Under the pieces are notes generated by a model. That model was given only the letters and a program-made list of their open reading frames with translations, did not search any database and was not told the DNA's origin. A stretch of 64,000 nucleotides of DNA from Hymenobacter guriensis (lineage in GTDB: Bacteria; Bacteroidota; Bacteroidia; Cytophagales; Hymenobacteraceae), in NCBI RefSeq assembly GCF_015773195.1, contig NZ_JADWYK010000001.1, positions 434,001 to 498,000 of the forward strand. The letters are read 5' to 3'. Shown here in pieces: positions 43,156 to 52,181 of this stretch. The translations under genes were made by a program, and so were the position numbers. Numbering within the stretch: the stretch's first letter is position 1; every line of letters starts with the position of its first letter.

Positions 43156-44568
43156 TTAAAAGATTTTGCCTGGGTTCATTATGCCGTGCGGGTCGAACAC
43201 CCGCTTGATGCCGCGCATCAGATCCAACTGCACCTCCCCAATGGCAATGCCGATGTAGGGGCGTTGCACCAGCCCGATGCCGTGCTCCCCCGAAATGGTG
43301 CCGCCCAGCTTTACGCACAGCCGGAAGATTTCCCGGATGGGTTCCCGCAGGCCGTGGTTCCACATATCGTCGTCCAGCTCGCCGCGGATGATGTTGATGT
43401 GCAGGTTGCCGTCGCCGGCGTGGCCATAGCACACGGAGTTGAAGCCGTAGCGCCGCCCGATTTCCTTTACGCCGGCCAGCAGCGTGGGCAGCTCGGCGCG
43501 GGGCACTACGGTGTCTTCTTCTTTATACACGGAATTATAGCGCACCGCATTGCCAATGTTGCGGCGAATTTTCCAGAGCTCCTCCTTTTGCCCGGCTGTG
43601 TCGGCCAGCAGGATTTCGCCGATGTCGTATTTCTCCAGCACCCCGTATACGTGCTCCGCTTCCTGGTACAGCCGGTCGAGGTCGTTGCCGTCGAGCTCAA
43701 TCAGCAAGTGGGCCCGGATGTCCTCGGGCAGGTTCAGGTCGATGTTGAGGTAGCCAGCCGACCAGACAATGGCTTCGCGCTCCATGAACTCCATCCCCGA
43801 GGGCACGATGCCCGCTCGGAAGATTTCGGATACCGCTTCGGCGGCCTGCGCTTCCTGCCGGAAGGGCACCAGCAGGGTAATATCCTGCTGGGGGTGCGGA
43901 ATCAGCCGGAATACGATGCGGGTGATGATGCCCAAGGTACCCTCCGAGCCAATCATCAGTTGGGTGAGGTTGTAGCCGGTGGCATTCTTGAGCGTGTTGG
44001 CCCCGGTCCAGATGATGTCGCCGGTAGGCAGCACCACCTGCATGTTCAGCACGTAGTCTTTGGTAACGCCGTACTTCACGGCTTTGGGGCCGCCGCTGCT
44101 TTCGCTCAGGTTGCCGCCCAGAAAGCAGCTGCCCTTGCTGGCGGGGTCGGGCGGGTACATCAGGCCCCGCTCCCGCACGGCATCCTGAAACACCTGCGTG
44201 ATGACGCCGGGCTCCACCGTAGCCTGCAGGTTGCGCTCATCTATTTCGATGATTCGGTTAAGCCGCTCCGTGCTCAGTACTACTCCATTATGAATAGGCA
44301 GGGCGCCACCGCTCAGGCCCGTGCCGGCGCCCCGGGGCGTGACGGGGATGCGGTGCTCGTGGCACAGGCGCACAATTTCACTGATCTGCTCGGCGTTTTC
44401 GGGCCGGAGCACCACCGCGGGCTCGAAGTGGAAGTCCTCCGTATGGTCGCGGCCATAATCGGCGTAGGCGGCGGCTTCCGTGCGCAGCGCGGTGAGTACG
44501 TGGGCTTCGCCAACTACCTGCTCAAAGGCCACGAGCAAGGCGGGAGTGATAGAAGAAAACTCAGACAT
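43156..44568 (-). CDS. FAD-linked oxidase (glycolate oxidase GlcD / D-lactate dehydrogenase type)
   Basis: 470 residues. FAD-binding type 4 domain with PRGAGTGLSGGALP (pyrophosphate loop), GSEGTLGIITRI, and C-terminal oxidase domain ending CYGHAGDGNLHINI, SGEHGIGL and NPGKIF. These enzymes oxidise D-2-hydroxyacids to 2-oxoacids and pass electrons to quinone; glycolate versus D-lactate cannot be separated by eye. The Fe-S subunit GlcF is not adjacent. It diverges from the NlpC/P60 gene with only 37 bp between start codons. Confidence 0.88.
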   Translation of the reverse strand: MSEFSSITPALLVAFEQVVGEAHVLTALRTEAAAYADYGRDHTEDFHFEPAVVLRPENAEQISEIVRLCHEHRIPVTPRGAGTGLSGGALPIHNGVVLSTERLNRIIEIDERNLQATVEPGVITQVFQDAVRERGLMYPPDPASKGSCFLGGNLSESSGGPKAVKYGVTKDYVLNMQVVLPTGDIIWTGANTLKNATGYNLTQLMIGSEGTLGIITRIVFRLIPHPQQDITLLVPFRQEAQAAEAVSEIFRAGIVPSGMEFMEREAIVWSAGYLNIDLNLPEDIRAHLLIELDGNDLDRLYQEAEHVYGVLEKYDIGEILLADTAGQKEELWKIRRNIGNAVRYNSVYKEEDTVVPRAELPTLLAGVKEIGRRYGFNSVCYGHAGDGNLHINIIRGELDDDMWNHGLREPIREIFRLCVKLGGTISGEHGIGLVQRPYIGIAIGEVQLDLMRGIKRVFDPHGIMNPGKIF

Positions 44569-44592
44569 TTTCTGGTTACGAATGAAGTCGCG

Positions 44593-44600
44593 TATCTTTG
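44593..44600 (+). promoter_or_regulatory. -7 promoter box abutting the NlpC/P60 start codon
   Basis: TATCTTTG ends 5 bp before the ATG at 44606, so the transcript would start at or next to the start codon (leaderless). The only in-frame ATG before the lipobox is this one. Confidence 0.55.
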
Positions 44601-44605
44601 TGCCG

Positions 44606-45256
44606 ATGCGGCACCACTCTGCTAAAGTACAGGTTTCGGCCTACAGCCCGCGCTGGCAGTCGATTCTAGTGTGTATTTTTTTAGTTCTGCTGGCCAGCTG
44701 CAACAGCACGCGCAAAGTAAACTACCGCGACGGGCGCTACCACTCCGCCCGCGAAATGGCCCGGCTGAAAGCTGCTGAACGCAGCCGTAAGACCAAAACA
44801 GTTACCCGTAGCCCCGCTGCCCGCACCAAGGTAGTGGTGAAACGGCCCAGCTCCCCTGCCACCGTCAGCCGCAGTATGGCTACGGTTATTGAAGCCGCCC
44901 GCTCCTACCAGGGCACACCCTATAAGTACGGTGGCACCACCCGCCTGGGAATGGATTGCTCCGGACTGCTCTTTGCCTCCTTCAGTGCCATTGAGGTACA
45001 AATTCCCCGATCTTCGAACGAACAGGCCTTGTGGGGTGACCCTGTGCGGCCCCAGGATCTGCGCGCCGGAGATTTAGTATTTTTTGGAGCCTCGCCCGGC
45101 AGCACAACCATTACCCACGTGGGCCTGGTGACGGAAGCCTCGGCTGAGAGCGTGCAGTTCATTCACTCCTCTTCCTCTCTCGGCGTCATCGAAAACAGCT
45201 TGGAATCCGACTATTACCTGAGTCGTTTTATTAAGGCGGTACGTCCGAAAATCTAA
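44606..45256 (+). CDS. NlpC/P60 family peptidoglycan endopeptidase, lipoprotein
   Basis: 216 residues from ATG 44606. A long N-terminal hydrophobic segment ends in the lipobox LLASC, so it should be lipid-anchored. A basic Arg/Lys-rich linker follows, then the NlpC/P60 domain (about 95-216) with catalytic Cys in GMDCSGL, His in THVGLV and a third polar residue in HSSSS. Such enzymes cut gamma-D-Glu to diamino acid bonds in stem peptides. Upstream is the divergent oxidase. Confidence 0.88.
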   Translation: MRHHSAKVQVSAYSPRWQSILVCIFLVLLASCNSTRKVNYRDGRYHSAREMARLKAAERSRKTKTVTRSPAARTKVVVKRPSSPATVSRSMATVIEAARSYQGTPYKYGGTTRLGMDCSGLLFASFSAIEVQIPRSSNEQALWGDPVRPQDLRAGDLVFFGASPGSTTITHVGLVTEASAESVQFIHSSSSLGVIENSLESDYYLSRFIKAVRPKI

Positions 45257-45326
45257 TTCCGCCCCGTACCTTTGCGGCCTGATTACAGCCGGCATTAAAG
45301 CCGGCTTAATGGTAATGATTCGGTAA

Positions 45327-45356
45327 CTGCCCGTACGACGTCTCCTCGTACTTTTG
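45327..45356 (+). promoter_or_regulatory. promoter of the TonB-dependent receptor gene
   Basis: TACTTTTG (45349-45356) is an exact -7 match, 46 bp before the ATG; CTG (45327-45329) lies 19 bp upstream at the -33 place. A second box TACCTTTG (45267-45274) further up may be an additional start. A small GCCGG/CCGGC hairpin lies between. Confidence 0.55.
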
Positions 45357-45402
45357 CCCGCGTTTTTCAGAGTCCCCTTTTCTTCCACCAATTTTCCCCT
45401 GT

Positions 45403-48400
45403 ATGAAAAATTTAGGTTTACGCCACCTCTTTCTACTGCTGCTGACGGTCCTGTCGGCGCACGTGGGATGGAGCCAGGGCACAACCACCGCGGCCATGAA
45501 CGGTACGATTACCGATAAGGCCGGCGCTGGTTTGCCGGGTGCTACGGTTATTGCCGTGCACACTCCTACCAACACCCAGTACGTGGCTCCTACCAACTCG
45601 GAAGGTCGCTTCAACATCCAGAACATGCGTGTGGGTGGTCCTTACACGGTGCGGGTAACCTTTATCGGCTATCAGGAAGCGACCCGGGAAGGCCTGTTCC
45701 TGACGCTGGGCCAGAACCAGCGCCTGGACATCAACCTGAGCGAGCAGACCCAGCAGCTGGCCGGCGTAACGGTGACGGGTCAGCAGAACCCCATCATCAA
45801 CTCCGACCGCACGGGTGCTGCCACCACGGTACAGCGCGAGCAGATTGAGCGTCTGCCCACCATCAACCGCTCCCTGAGCGACTACACCCGCCTCACGCCG
45901 CAGTCAAACGGCAACAGCTTTGGCGGCCGCAGCAGCAGCTTCAACAACATCACCATCGATGGGGCCGTCTTCAACAACGCTTTCGGTCTGCAGTCTACCG
46001 TAGGCAGCCAGGCCGGTGCCCAACCGATTTCGCTGGACGCTATTGACCAGATTCAGGTGAGCATTGCGCCTTTCGACGTTCGTCAGGGTTCGTTCACCGG
46101 TGCTGGCGTGAACGTGGTGACCCGCTCGGGCACCAACAAATTCTCGGGTTCTATTTACGGGTTCTACCGTAACCAGAAGCTGGTAGGCAAGAAAGTAGGC
46201 GACTTTGAGCAGGACTACCCCAAGTTCAACCTGCACAACGAAGGCTTCCGCGTAGGTGGCCCCATCATCAAGGACAAGCTGTTCTTCTTCGTGAACGGTG
46301 AGCGGGAGCGTCGCAACGACCCGCCAACCGGCAACTTCACCGCCAACCGCTCGGACACGCCTCCGGCCGTTGGCTCCCAGACCTCGCAGGCTTCGGCCAA
46401 GGACCTGGACGCATTGCAGCGCTTCCTGCTGGAGAAGTACAACTACAACGCTGGCGACTACGAAAACTACCAGCTGCGCGCCAACAGCGACAAGATTACC
46501 GTGAAGCTGGACTGGAACATCAGCCAGAACCACCGCTTCAACATCAAGTACAACTTCCTGAAGTCGTACGCCGATATTCCGCCAAGCACCTCAGGCGCTA
46601 TCAACGCCCAACGTTCCCAGACCCAGTTCGGTCTGCCATTCTCGTCGTCGTACTACACCATCAACAACAACCTGAACTCCTACATTGCTGAATTAAACAG
46701 CACGCTAGGTGGTGGCAAGTTCTCGAACAACCTGACGGCGGGCTACACCGCTTTCCGCGACTTCCGCGAAAGCAGTGGCGGTATTTTCCCGCTGGTAGAC
46801 ATTGGCACGCAAGTAGGCCTGAGCACCGGTGCCGGTCTGAGCGGTATTAATGCTGCCAACTCGCTGACCTCGTTTGGCTACGAGCCTTTCTCGGCCAACA
46901 ACGTGCTGAACTCGGACGTGTACCAGTTCGGTGACAACTTCACGGCCTACCTGGGCAAGCACAACGTAACGGTGGGTACTTACAACGAGTACTACAAGTT
47001 CAAGAATGGTTTCGCGCCGAACTACTACGGGAACTACTCCTTCAACTCGCTGGAGGACTTCTACGCCTCGGCCGGCTATAGCTACGACCGCACCGCCGGT
47101 ACGTACAGCAAGATTACTGATCCTGCATTTACTGCCCCCGGCCCGGCCCGCTATAACCTGCAGTACTCGGCCATGCCCGGCGGTGAGTTCCCCTTCGCTT
47201 TCATCGAAGCCATCCAGCTGGGCTTGTACGCCCAGGACGAATGGTCGCCGCTCAGCAACCTGAAAGTTACCTACGGGGTACGGGCTGACCTGCCTTACCT
47301 GACCTCTGACCTGCAGCAGAACACGAACGCTGCCAACCTCACTTTCCGGGACGGCGTGAAAATCAACACGGGCTCGGTACCGAAGAAAAGCGTACTGTTC
47401 TCGCCCCGCGTGGGCTTCAACTGGGACGTGAATGGCGACAGCAAAACGCAGCTGCGCGGTGGTACCGGTATCTTCACCGGCCGCGTACCATTCGTATGGC
47501 TGTCGAACCAGGCCAGCAACAACGGGGTGCAGTTTGGCTCCTTCAGCACATCGGGCTCTGTTCCTACAACCAACGCTGACGGCACGATTCGTCCCAACGC
47601 CTCTATCTACCCCTTCTCGGGCGATGTAAACGCGTATCGTCCACAGAATGCTGCGGCCAATACGGCCTACAACCTGGCTGTAACGGCTGATGACTTCAAG
47701 TTCCCGCAGGTATGGCGCACCAACCTGGCCGTTGACCAGGAGTTGCCCGGAGGTATCATCGGTACCCTGGAAGCCTTCTACACGCAGGACCTCAACGCCG
47801 TGTATCACCAGAACGTGAACCTGCCCGGCAGCGAAAACAACCCGTACGCCCGTGCAAACGGCGCCGATACCCGTCCGATCTTCTACAACCTGGACCCGAC
47901 CAAAACGGCTGTTTACACACCGACCAAGAACTACCAGATCTACGGCTCGATTCCCGCGGCGCAAGGTGGCAACACGGCAGCTAAACCGAACATCAGCGAC
48001 GCCATCGTGATGAAGAATACCAACAAAGGCTATTCTTACGCCGTAACGGCCCAGCTGCAGAAGGCTTTCAACAGCGGCCTGTCGCTGAGTGCTGCCTATA
48101 CCTACTCAGATGCCCGCTCGGTAAACGATGGTGGCTCTATCGCCCAGTCTATCTGGCGTGACCGTTCGATTTCCGGTGACCCGAATGCCGAAGCCCTGAG
48201 CTACTCGCAGTTCCTGCAGCAGCACCGCGTAATTGGTTCGCTGGCTTATAAGAAGGAGTACATCGGCCACCTGGCTACCACGGTTTCGATGTTCTTCGAA
48301 GCCGCTCCAGCCGGCCGTTACTCTTACGTGTACTCTGGTGACATGAATGGTGACAACCAGACGTCGAATGACCTGATGTACATTCCGCGCAACCAGAGCG

Positions 48401-48906
48401 AAATCGTGCTGCGTGATATCACGCTGACGGCCAACCAGGGTGGTGGAGTTTATTCAGCCGCTCAGCAGTGGGCTGATCTGGATGCCTTCATCAACCAGGA
48501 CAAGTACCTGAGCAAGCGCCGCGGAGAGTATGCCGAGCGTAACGGCGCGGTTCGTCCGTGGCAGAACCGCCTCGACGTGCGTCTGTTGCAGGATATCTTC
48601 ACCGACCTCGGCGAAAACCGCAACACGCTGCAGTTCAGCATCGACATCTTTAACGTAGGCAACCTAATCAGCAAGGACTGGGGTACTTTCCAGACCGCCA
48701 ACAAGGTGAACCCACTGACGTTCTCCGGCTACACCCCCCAGGGCCAGCCCGTGTTCCAGTTCCCTTACCTGACCAACCCCTCACTGAACTCGGCTACCGG
48801 CAATGTAACCTCTGGTGTGCCGCTGTCGAAAACCTTCCGCGACGATACCGGCGGTATTGGCTCGCGCTGGCAGGGTCAGATTGGCCTACGCTACATCTTC
48901 AACTAA
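45403..48906 (+). CDS. TonB-dependent receptor, Oar-like
   Basis: 1167 residues with signal peptide (ending SQG near 25). An N-terminal carboxypeptidase-regulatory-like domain (30-115; NGTITDKAGAGLPGATV) is followed by the plug (about 120-230; VTVTGQQNPIINSDRTGAAT) and a long beta-barrel with many Asn/Tyr/Ser-rich strands, ending in RYIFN. No SusD-like partner follows, so it is not a SusCD pair; Oar-type receptors are common and often take up peptides or siderophores or take part in secretion. Substrate unknown. A strong terminator follows. Confidence 0.9.
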   Translation: MKNLGLRHLFLLLLTVLSAHVGWSQGTTTAAMNGTITDKAGAGLPGATVIAVHTPTNTQYVAPTNSEGRFNIQNMRVGGPYTVRVTFIGYQEATREGLFLTLGQNQRLDINLSEQTQQLAGVTVTGQQNPIINSDRTGAATTVQREQIERLPTINRSLSDYTRLTPQSNGNSFGGRSSSFNNITIDGAVFNNAFGLQSTVGSQAGAQPISLDAIDQIQVSIAPFDVRQGSFTGAGVNVVTRSGTNKFSGSIYGFYRNQKLVGKKVGDFEQDYPKFNLHNEGFRVGGPIIKDKLFFFVNGERERRNDPPTGNFTANRSDTPPAVGSQTSQASAKDLDALQRFLLEKYNYNAGDYENYQLRANSDKITVKLDWNISQNHRFNIKYNFLKSYADIPPSTSGAINAQRSQTQFGLPFSSSYYTINNNLNSYIAELNSTLGGGKFSNNLTAGYTAFRDFRESSGGIFPLVDIGTQVGLSTGAGLSGINAANSLTSFGYEPFSANNVLNSDVYQFGDNFTAYLGKHNVTVGTYNEYYKFKNGFAPNYYGNYSFNSLEDFYASAGYSYDRTAGTYSKITDPAFTAPGPARYNLQYSAMPGGEFPFAFIEAIQLGLYAQDEWSPLSNLKVTYGVRADLPYLTSDLQQNTNAANLTFRDGVKINTGSVPKKSVLFSPRVGFNWDVNGDSKTQLRGGTGIFTGRVPFVWLSNQASNNGVQFGSFSTSGSVPTTNADGTIRPNASIYPFSGDVNAYRPQNAAANTAYNLAVTADDFKFPQVWRTNLAVDQELPGGIIGTLEAFYTQDLNAVYHQNVNLPGSENNPYARANGADTRPIFYNLDPTKTAVYTPTKNYQIYGSIPAAQGGNTAAKPNISDAIVMKNTNKGYSYAVTAQLQKAFNSGLSLSAAYTYSDARSVNDGGSIAQSIWRDRSISGDPNAEALSYSQFLQQHRVIGSLAYKKEYIGHLATTVSMFFEAAPAGRYSYVYSGDMNGDNQTSNDLMYIPRNQSEIVLRDITLTANQGGGVYSAAQQWADLDAFINQDKYLSKRRGEYAERNGAVRPWQNRLDVRLLQDIFTDLGENRNTLQFSIDIFNVGNLISKDWGTFQTANKVNPLTFSGYTPQGQPVFQFPYLTNPSLNSATGNVTSGVPLSKTFRDDTGGIGSRWQGQIGLRYIFN

Positions 48907-48930
48907 GCCAACGGTTTAGTTCTTCTGAAA

Positions 48931-48963
48931 GAAGGCGGGAAATATTTCCCGCCTTCTTTTTTT
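48931..48963 (+). terminator. terminator of the TonB receptor gene
   Basis: GAAGGCGGGAAA (48931-48942) pairs with TTTCCCGCCTTC (48945-48956), flowing into a run of seven T. It lies 25 bp past the stop codon. Confidence 0.92.
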
Positions 48964-48983
48964 GAAAAAAATACGCGTACGGC

Positions 48984-49013
48984 TTGCAGATTCCGTTTTC
49001 GGCTGTACTTTTG
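48984..49013 (+). promoter_or_regulatory. promoter of tRNA-Ala
   Basis: TTG (48984-48986), 19-bp spacer, TACTTTTG (49006-49013): the clearest Bacteroidota-type -33/-7 promoter in the window. The tRNA begins 34 bp downstream. Confidence 0.75.
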
Positions 49014-49047
49014 TCCCACCAAACGCAACCGGCGAATGGACTTATCC

Positions 49048-49121
<74 letters not shown>

Positions 49122-49134
49122 CACCCCGAAAAAA

Positions 49135-49160
49135 GCCTGACCTCACGGTCAGGCTTTTTT
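49135..49160 (+). terminator. terminator of tRNA-Ala
   Basis: GCCTGACC (49135-49142) pairs with GGTCAGGC (49147-49154); an A-run precedes and six T follow. Starts 14 bp past the tRNA end. Confidence 0.9.
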
Positions 49161-49225
49161 GTTTTTCGTTGCCTGCGGTCAGCCATTTAGCCTACATTAG
49201 CTCCGCACTATTTACTGGCAGCTTT

Positions 49226-49597
49226 ATGGAACTTCGCTATCTGGCGTACGCCCTCATGGGTGTGGTCATCCTGATCCACCTCTATATTGTGTGGCTGGAA
49301 ATGTTTGCCTGGACGACGCGCGGGCCGAAGGTCTTCCGCTCTTTGCCTGCAAGCCTCTTTCCTCCTACCAAAGCTATGGCGGCCAACCAGGGGCTCTACA
49401 ATGGCTTTCTGGCGGCCGGGCTCATCTGGGCTTTGAGCATTACCGACCTGCACTGGCAGCGCAACGTAGCCTTCTTTTTTCTGGGTTGCGTGATGGTGGC
49501 CGGCCTGTACGGAGCGGCTACGGCCAGTCGCCGCATCCTGTGGGTGCAGACGGTGCCGGCGCTGCTGGCCGCCGCCGTGCTGTGGCTTTCGGCCTAA
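49226..49597 (+). CDS. DUF1304-family membrane protein
   Basis: 123 residues from ATG 49226; the open frame reaches back into the tRNA but that part is not real. Four membrane helices; family marks are HLYIVWLEMFAWTTRGPKVF, then ANQGLYNGFLAAGLIWAL. DUF1304 proteins are small inner-membrane proteins of unknown function. It stands alone and is convergent with cysK; a 17-bp inverted repeat lies between. Confidence 0.82.
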   Translation: MELRYLAYALMGVVILIHLYIVWLEMFAWTTRGPKVFRSLPASLFPPTKAMAANQGLYNGFLAAGLIWALSITDLHWQRNVAFFFLGCVMVAGLYGAATASRRILWVQTVPALLAAAVLWLSA

Positions 49598-49612
49598 GAG
49601 GGTTTCACACAG

Positions 49613-49666
49613 CAACACGCCACCCCGTTGCGGCCGCCTGAGCAGCTGTAACGGGGTGGCGTGTTG
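49613..49666. repeat. 17-bp perfect inverted repeat between convergent genes
   Basis: CAACACGCCACCCCGTT (49613-49629) and AACGGGGTGGCGTGTTG (49650-49666) flank a 20-nt loop. No T-run. It lies 16 bp after the DUF1304 stop and 30 bp from the cysK stop, so it may terminate both transcripts. Confidence 0.85.
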
Positions 49667-49695
49667 ATGGAGCGTCTACTGAAAGTAGCTGAAGG

Positions 49696-50616
49696 CTATA
49701 CGAACAAGCCGTCGACCGACAGATACCGCTCCCCGGTATCGTAGCAGAAGGTGAGCACGCGGCTGCCTTGGGGCATATCGGGCAGCTTTTTAGCCACGGC
49801 CGCCAGCGAAGCGCCGGAGGAAACCCCCACAAACATGCCTTCCTCGCGAGCAGCCCGGCGCGTCATATCGAAGGCTTCCTGCTGGCTGATCTGGATGGTA
49901 CCGTCGAGCACTTCGGTGTGCAGGTTGGCCGGGATGAAGCCCGCGCCGATGCCCTGAATCGGGTGCGGGCCGGGGGCGCCGCCGCTGATGACGGGTGAAA
50001 GCTCGGGCTCCACGGCAAACGTCTGCATGTTGGGGAAGTGAGGTTTAAGCACTTCGGTCACGGCCGTGATGTGGCCGCCGGTACCCACGCCGGTAATGTG
50101 AAAGTCGAAGCCTTCGGGGGCATCGCGCAGGATTTCCTGGGCCGTGGTTTCGGCGTGCACCTTGAGGTTGGCGGGGTTTTCGAACTGCATAGGCAGCCAG
50201 GCACCGGGCGTGTCGCGCACGATTTCGTGGGCTTTCTCGATGGCGCCCTTCATGCCTTTCTCACGGGGCGTCAGCTCCAGGTTGGCACCGTAGGCGGCCA
50301 TCAGGCGACGGCGCTCAATGCTCATGCTCTCGGGCATCACCAGCGTAATCTTGTAGCCTTTGACCGCGGCCACCATCGCCAGGCCCACGCCGGTGTTGCC
50401 GGAGGTGGGCTCCACAATCAGCGAGTCGGGCGTGAGGATACCGTCGCGCTCGGCCTGCTCAATCATGCTCAGGGCAATCCGGTCTTTGATGCTGCCGCCG
50501 GGGTTGGCGCGCTCCAGCTTCACCCACACTTCCACATCGGGGCGATGCGCAAACAGGCGGTTGAGGCGGAGCAGCGGCGTATTGCCGATGGTGTCGAGAA
50601 TGGAGTTGGCTTTCAT
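49696..50616 (-). CDS. cysK: cysteine synthase (O-acetylserine thiol-lyase A)
   Basis: 306 residues. PLP enzyme joining O-acetylserine and sulfide to cysteine. PLP lysine K44 in [16 protein letters not shown] substrate loop, GTGGHITAV phosphate loop, C-terminal [11 protein letters not shown]. Its gene lies just downstream of cysE, the preceding step, across a 123-bp word-repeat spacer, so both steps of cysteine synthesis are together. The C-terminus of CysE may bind CysK in the usual complex. Confidence 0.95.
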   Translation of the reverse strand: MKANSILDTIGNTPLLRLNRLFAHRPDVEVWVKLERANPGGSIKDRIALSMIEQAERDGILTPDSLIVEPTSGNTGVGLAMVAAVKGYKITLVMPESMSIERRRLMAAYGANLELTPREKGMKGAIEKAHEIVRDTPGAWLPMQFENPANLKVHAETTAQEILRDAPEGFDFHITGVGTGGHITAVTEVLKPHFPNMQTFAVEPELSPVISGGAPGPHPIQGIGAGFIPANLHTEVLDGTIQISQQEAFDMTRRAAREEGMFVGVSSGASLAAVAKKLPDMPQGSRVLTFCYDTGERYLSVDGLFV

Positions 50617-50619
50617 TGG

Positions 50620-50739
50620 GCTGAATGGTTGAATGGTCTTTTGGTTGGATGGTTGGATGGTCGAATAGCTAAATGGCTCTATGCCTGGAGAGCTGCCCGG
50701 ACAGCCCTCTGACCATTCAGCTTAACACCATTCAACCAT
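50620..50739. repeat. word-repeat inverted repeat between cysE and cysK (word TGAATGGT)
   Basis: The left arm (50620-50638) GCTGAATGGTTGAATGGTC is followed by GGTTGGATGG words; the right arm (50711-50739) is complementary, GACCATTCAGC and CACCATTCAACCATT. The right arm ends exactly at the cysE stop codon (50740-50742). Confidence 0.8.
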
Positions 50740-51582
50740 TTAAATCGAAAAAGTGAGGTCGGCGTTGGGGTCTTCGTTGCGGGTGACGTGAATCTGGGCG
50801 CGGTGGTAGACGCGGGAGTGCGAAGGCACACTTTCCGTCAGCCAGACGTTGCCGCCAATAATGCTGTGGCTGCCCACCACCGTACTGCCGCCTAAAATAG
50901 TGGCCCCGGCGTAAATCACCGCATAATCCTCGATGGTGGGGTGGCGCTTGATGCCCTGCAGGTGCTTGCCTACGCTGAGCGCCCCAAGCGTGACGCCCTG
51001 AAACACCTTTACGTGCGCCCCAATTACGGCCGTTTCGCCAATGACGATGCCCGTACCGTGGTCGATGCAGAACGAGGCGCCGATGCGGGCACCGGGGTGA
51101 ATATCGATGCCGGTGCGGGCATGCGCGTACTCACTGATGATGCGCGGCAGCTGGGGCACCTGCAGCTGGTACAAGGCGTGCGCGAGGCGGTGCAGGGCAA
51201 TGGCGTAGAAACCCGGATAGGTCCGAATTACCTCGGGAAGTCCATGCGCGGCGGGGTCGGCGGCGGCAATGGCGGCGGCATCAGCCAGCAGCTGCTCGCG
51301 CAGCAGCGGCAGCCCGGCAAAGAACTGCCCGGCAATTTCGGCGGGGGTAGCGGGCAGCGGCAGGGCCACCAGCAGCACCCGCATGTCGGCCTCCAGCTGG
51401 AGCAGCGTGGCCGCTACGGCGTCTTCCGTTGCGAAAGGCCGCTCCGCCCGGTCCGGAAACAGCAGCCCCAGCAGCTGCTCGCTCAGCCGGTACCAGGCCG
51501 CTCCCGGTAGTGGCGCGGTGGCGTGCTGGTGCGCATGCGTGAGGGTATAAACGAAGGCGGCAACGGGCGAAGAAGATGACAC
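50740..51582 (-). CDS. cysE: serine O-acetyltransferase
   Basis: 280 residues. An N-terminal helical domain (1-150, Ala-rich) precedes left-handed beta-helix hexapeptide repeats (about 155-250), with DIHPGARIGASFCIDHGTG and GIVIGETAVIGAHVKV. It acetylates L-serine with acetyl-CoA, the step before CysK. The C-terminus ends LTFSI; a terminal Ile is typical of the CysK-binding tail. A plasmid-encoded or SatA origin is not indicated. Confidence 0.9.
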   Translation of the reverse strand: MSSSSPVAAFVYTLTHAHQHATAPLPGAAWYRLSEQLLGLLFPDRAERPFATEDAVAATLLQLEADMRVLLVALPLPATPAEIAGQFFAGLPLLREQLLADAAAIAAADPAAHGLPEVIRTYPGFYAIALHRLAHALYQLQVPQLPRIISEYAHARTGIDIHPGARIGASFCIDHGTGIVIGETAVIGAHVKVFQGVTLGALSVGKHLQGIKRHPTIEDYAVIYAGATILGGSTVVGSHSIIGGNVWLTESVPSHSRVYHRAQIHVTRNEDPNADLTFSI

Positions 51583-51756
51583 AAGCAGAACCGAAGATGC
51601 GAAAGGCTAAACATACGCAGCCATTTGTCATCAACCAGCACCCCATCCGAAGGTTTCTCCGAAACCAAACCCGGCCCCCGCGGGCACAACCGCGGGCCTG
51701 CGGCCTGCGTTAGCCCTCAGAGGTTTATTGATTTCTCTTTTTTACTTGCTTCTGCC

Positions 51757-52098
51757 ATGGCTGATACCACCATCACCAAGATTGATTCGAAACACTCCCC
51801 GCGCGGGGCTGAGGGCGAAAAGTACCTGGCTTCGGGAATTCACGTGGCCATGCGCCTCTGGGAAAACGAGCAGCCTGCCGACGCCAAAGAGCCCAGCGCC
51901 CGTCCCTACGAAACCGTGGGCTACGTAATTAAGGGCCGCGCGGAGCTGCACATTGAAGGCCAGATGGTGCTGCTGGAGCCCGGCAACTCCTGGGTGGTGC
52001 CCAAAGGCTCGTCGCACACCTACCGGGTTCTGGAAGCCTTCACGGCCGTGGAAGCCACCTCTCCGCCTGCCCAGGTTCACGGCCGCGACGAAGAGTAG
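51757..52098 (+). CDS. small cupin-domain protein
   Basis: 113 residues from ATG 51757; upstream in-frame codons are unlikely to be used. Single cupin barrel: ETVGYVIKGRAELHIEGQ (first cupin motif lacking the usual HxH) and LEPGNSWVVPKGSSHTYRV (second). The first metal His pair is not obvious, so metal binding is uncertain. The stop codon is directly followed by a word-repeat palindrome. Function unknown. Confidence 0.8.
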   Translation: MADTTITKIDSKHSPRGAEGEKYLASGIHVAMRLWENEQPADAKEPSARPYETVGYVIKGRAELHIEGQMVLLEPGNSWVVPKGSSHTYRVLEAFTAVEATSPPAQVHGRDEE

Positions 52099-52181
52099 TT
52101 ATTCGTTTTTAGTTGTTCGTTGTCAGGTCTCTTGTGCCGGAAACCTGATAACGAACAACCAGAAACGAACAACTAAAAACC
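52099..52181. repeat. word-repeat inverted repeat between convergent genes (word GTTCGTTTTTAGTT)
   Basis: It begins at the base after the cupin stop codon and ends at the base before the PAP2 stop. The left arm GTTTTTAGTTGTTCGTT and TCAGG repeats appear in complement on the right (CCTGATAACGAACAAC, then AACGAACAACTAAAAAC), with the word GAACAAC duplicated on the right arm. Confidence 0.85.

Noticed and set aside
42982..44625. 547-codon frame antisense to the GlcD-type oxidase
   Set aside because: Low-complexity His/Val/Gln product with no domain, opposite a gene with clear FAD and oxidase motifs.
45403..48906. SusC of a SusCD polysaccharide-uptake pair
   Set aside because: No SusD-like gene follows; the next features are a terminator and a tRNA.
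51625..51756. 44-residue upstream extension of the cupin protein
   Set aside because: The added residues are Pro/Arg-rich and overlap the spacer; the ATG at 51757 gives the normal cupin size.
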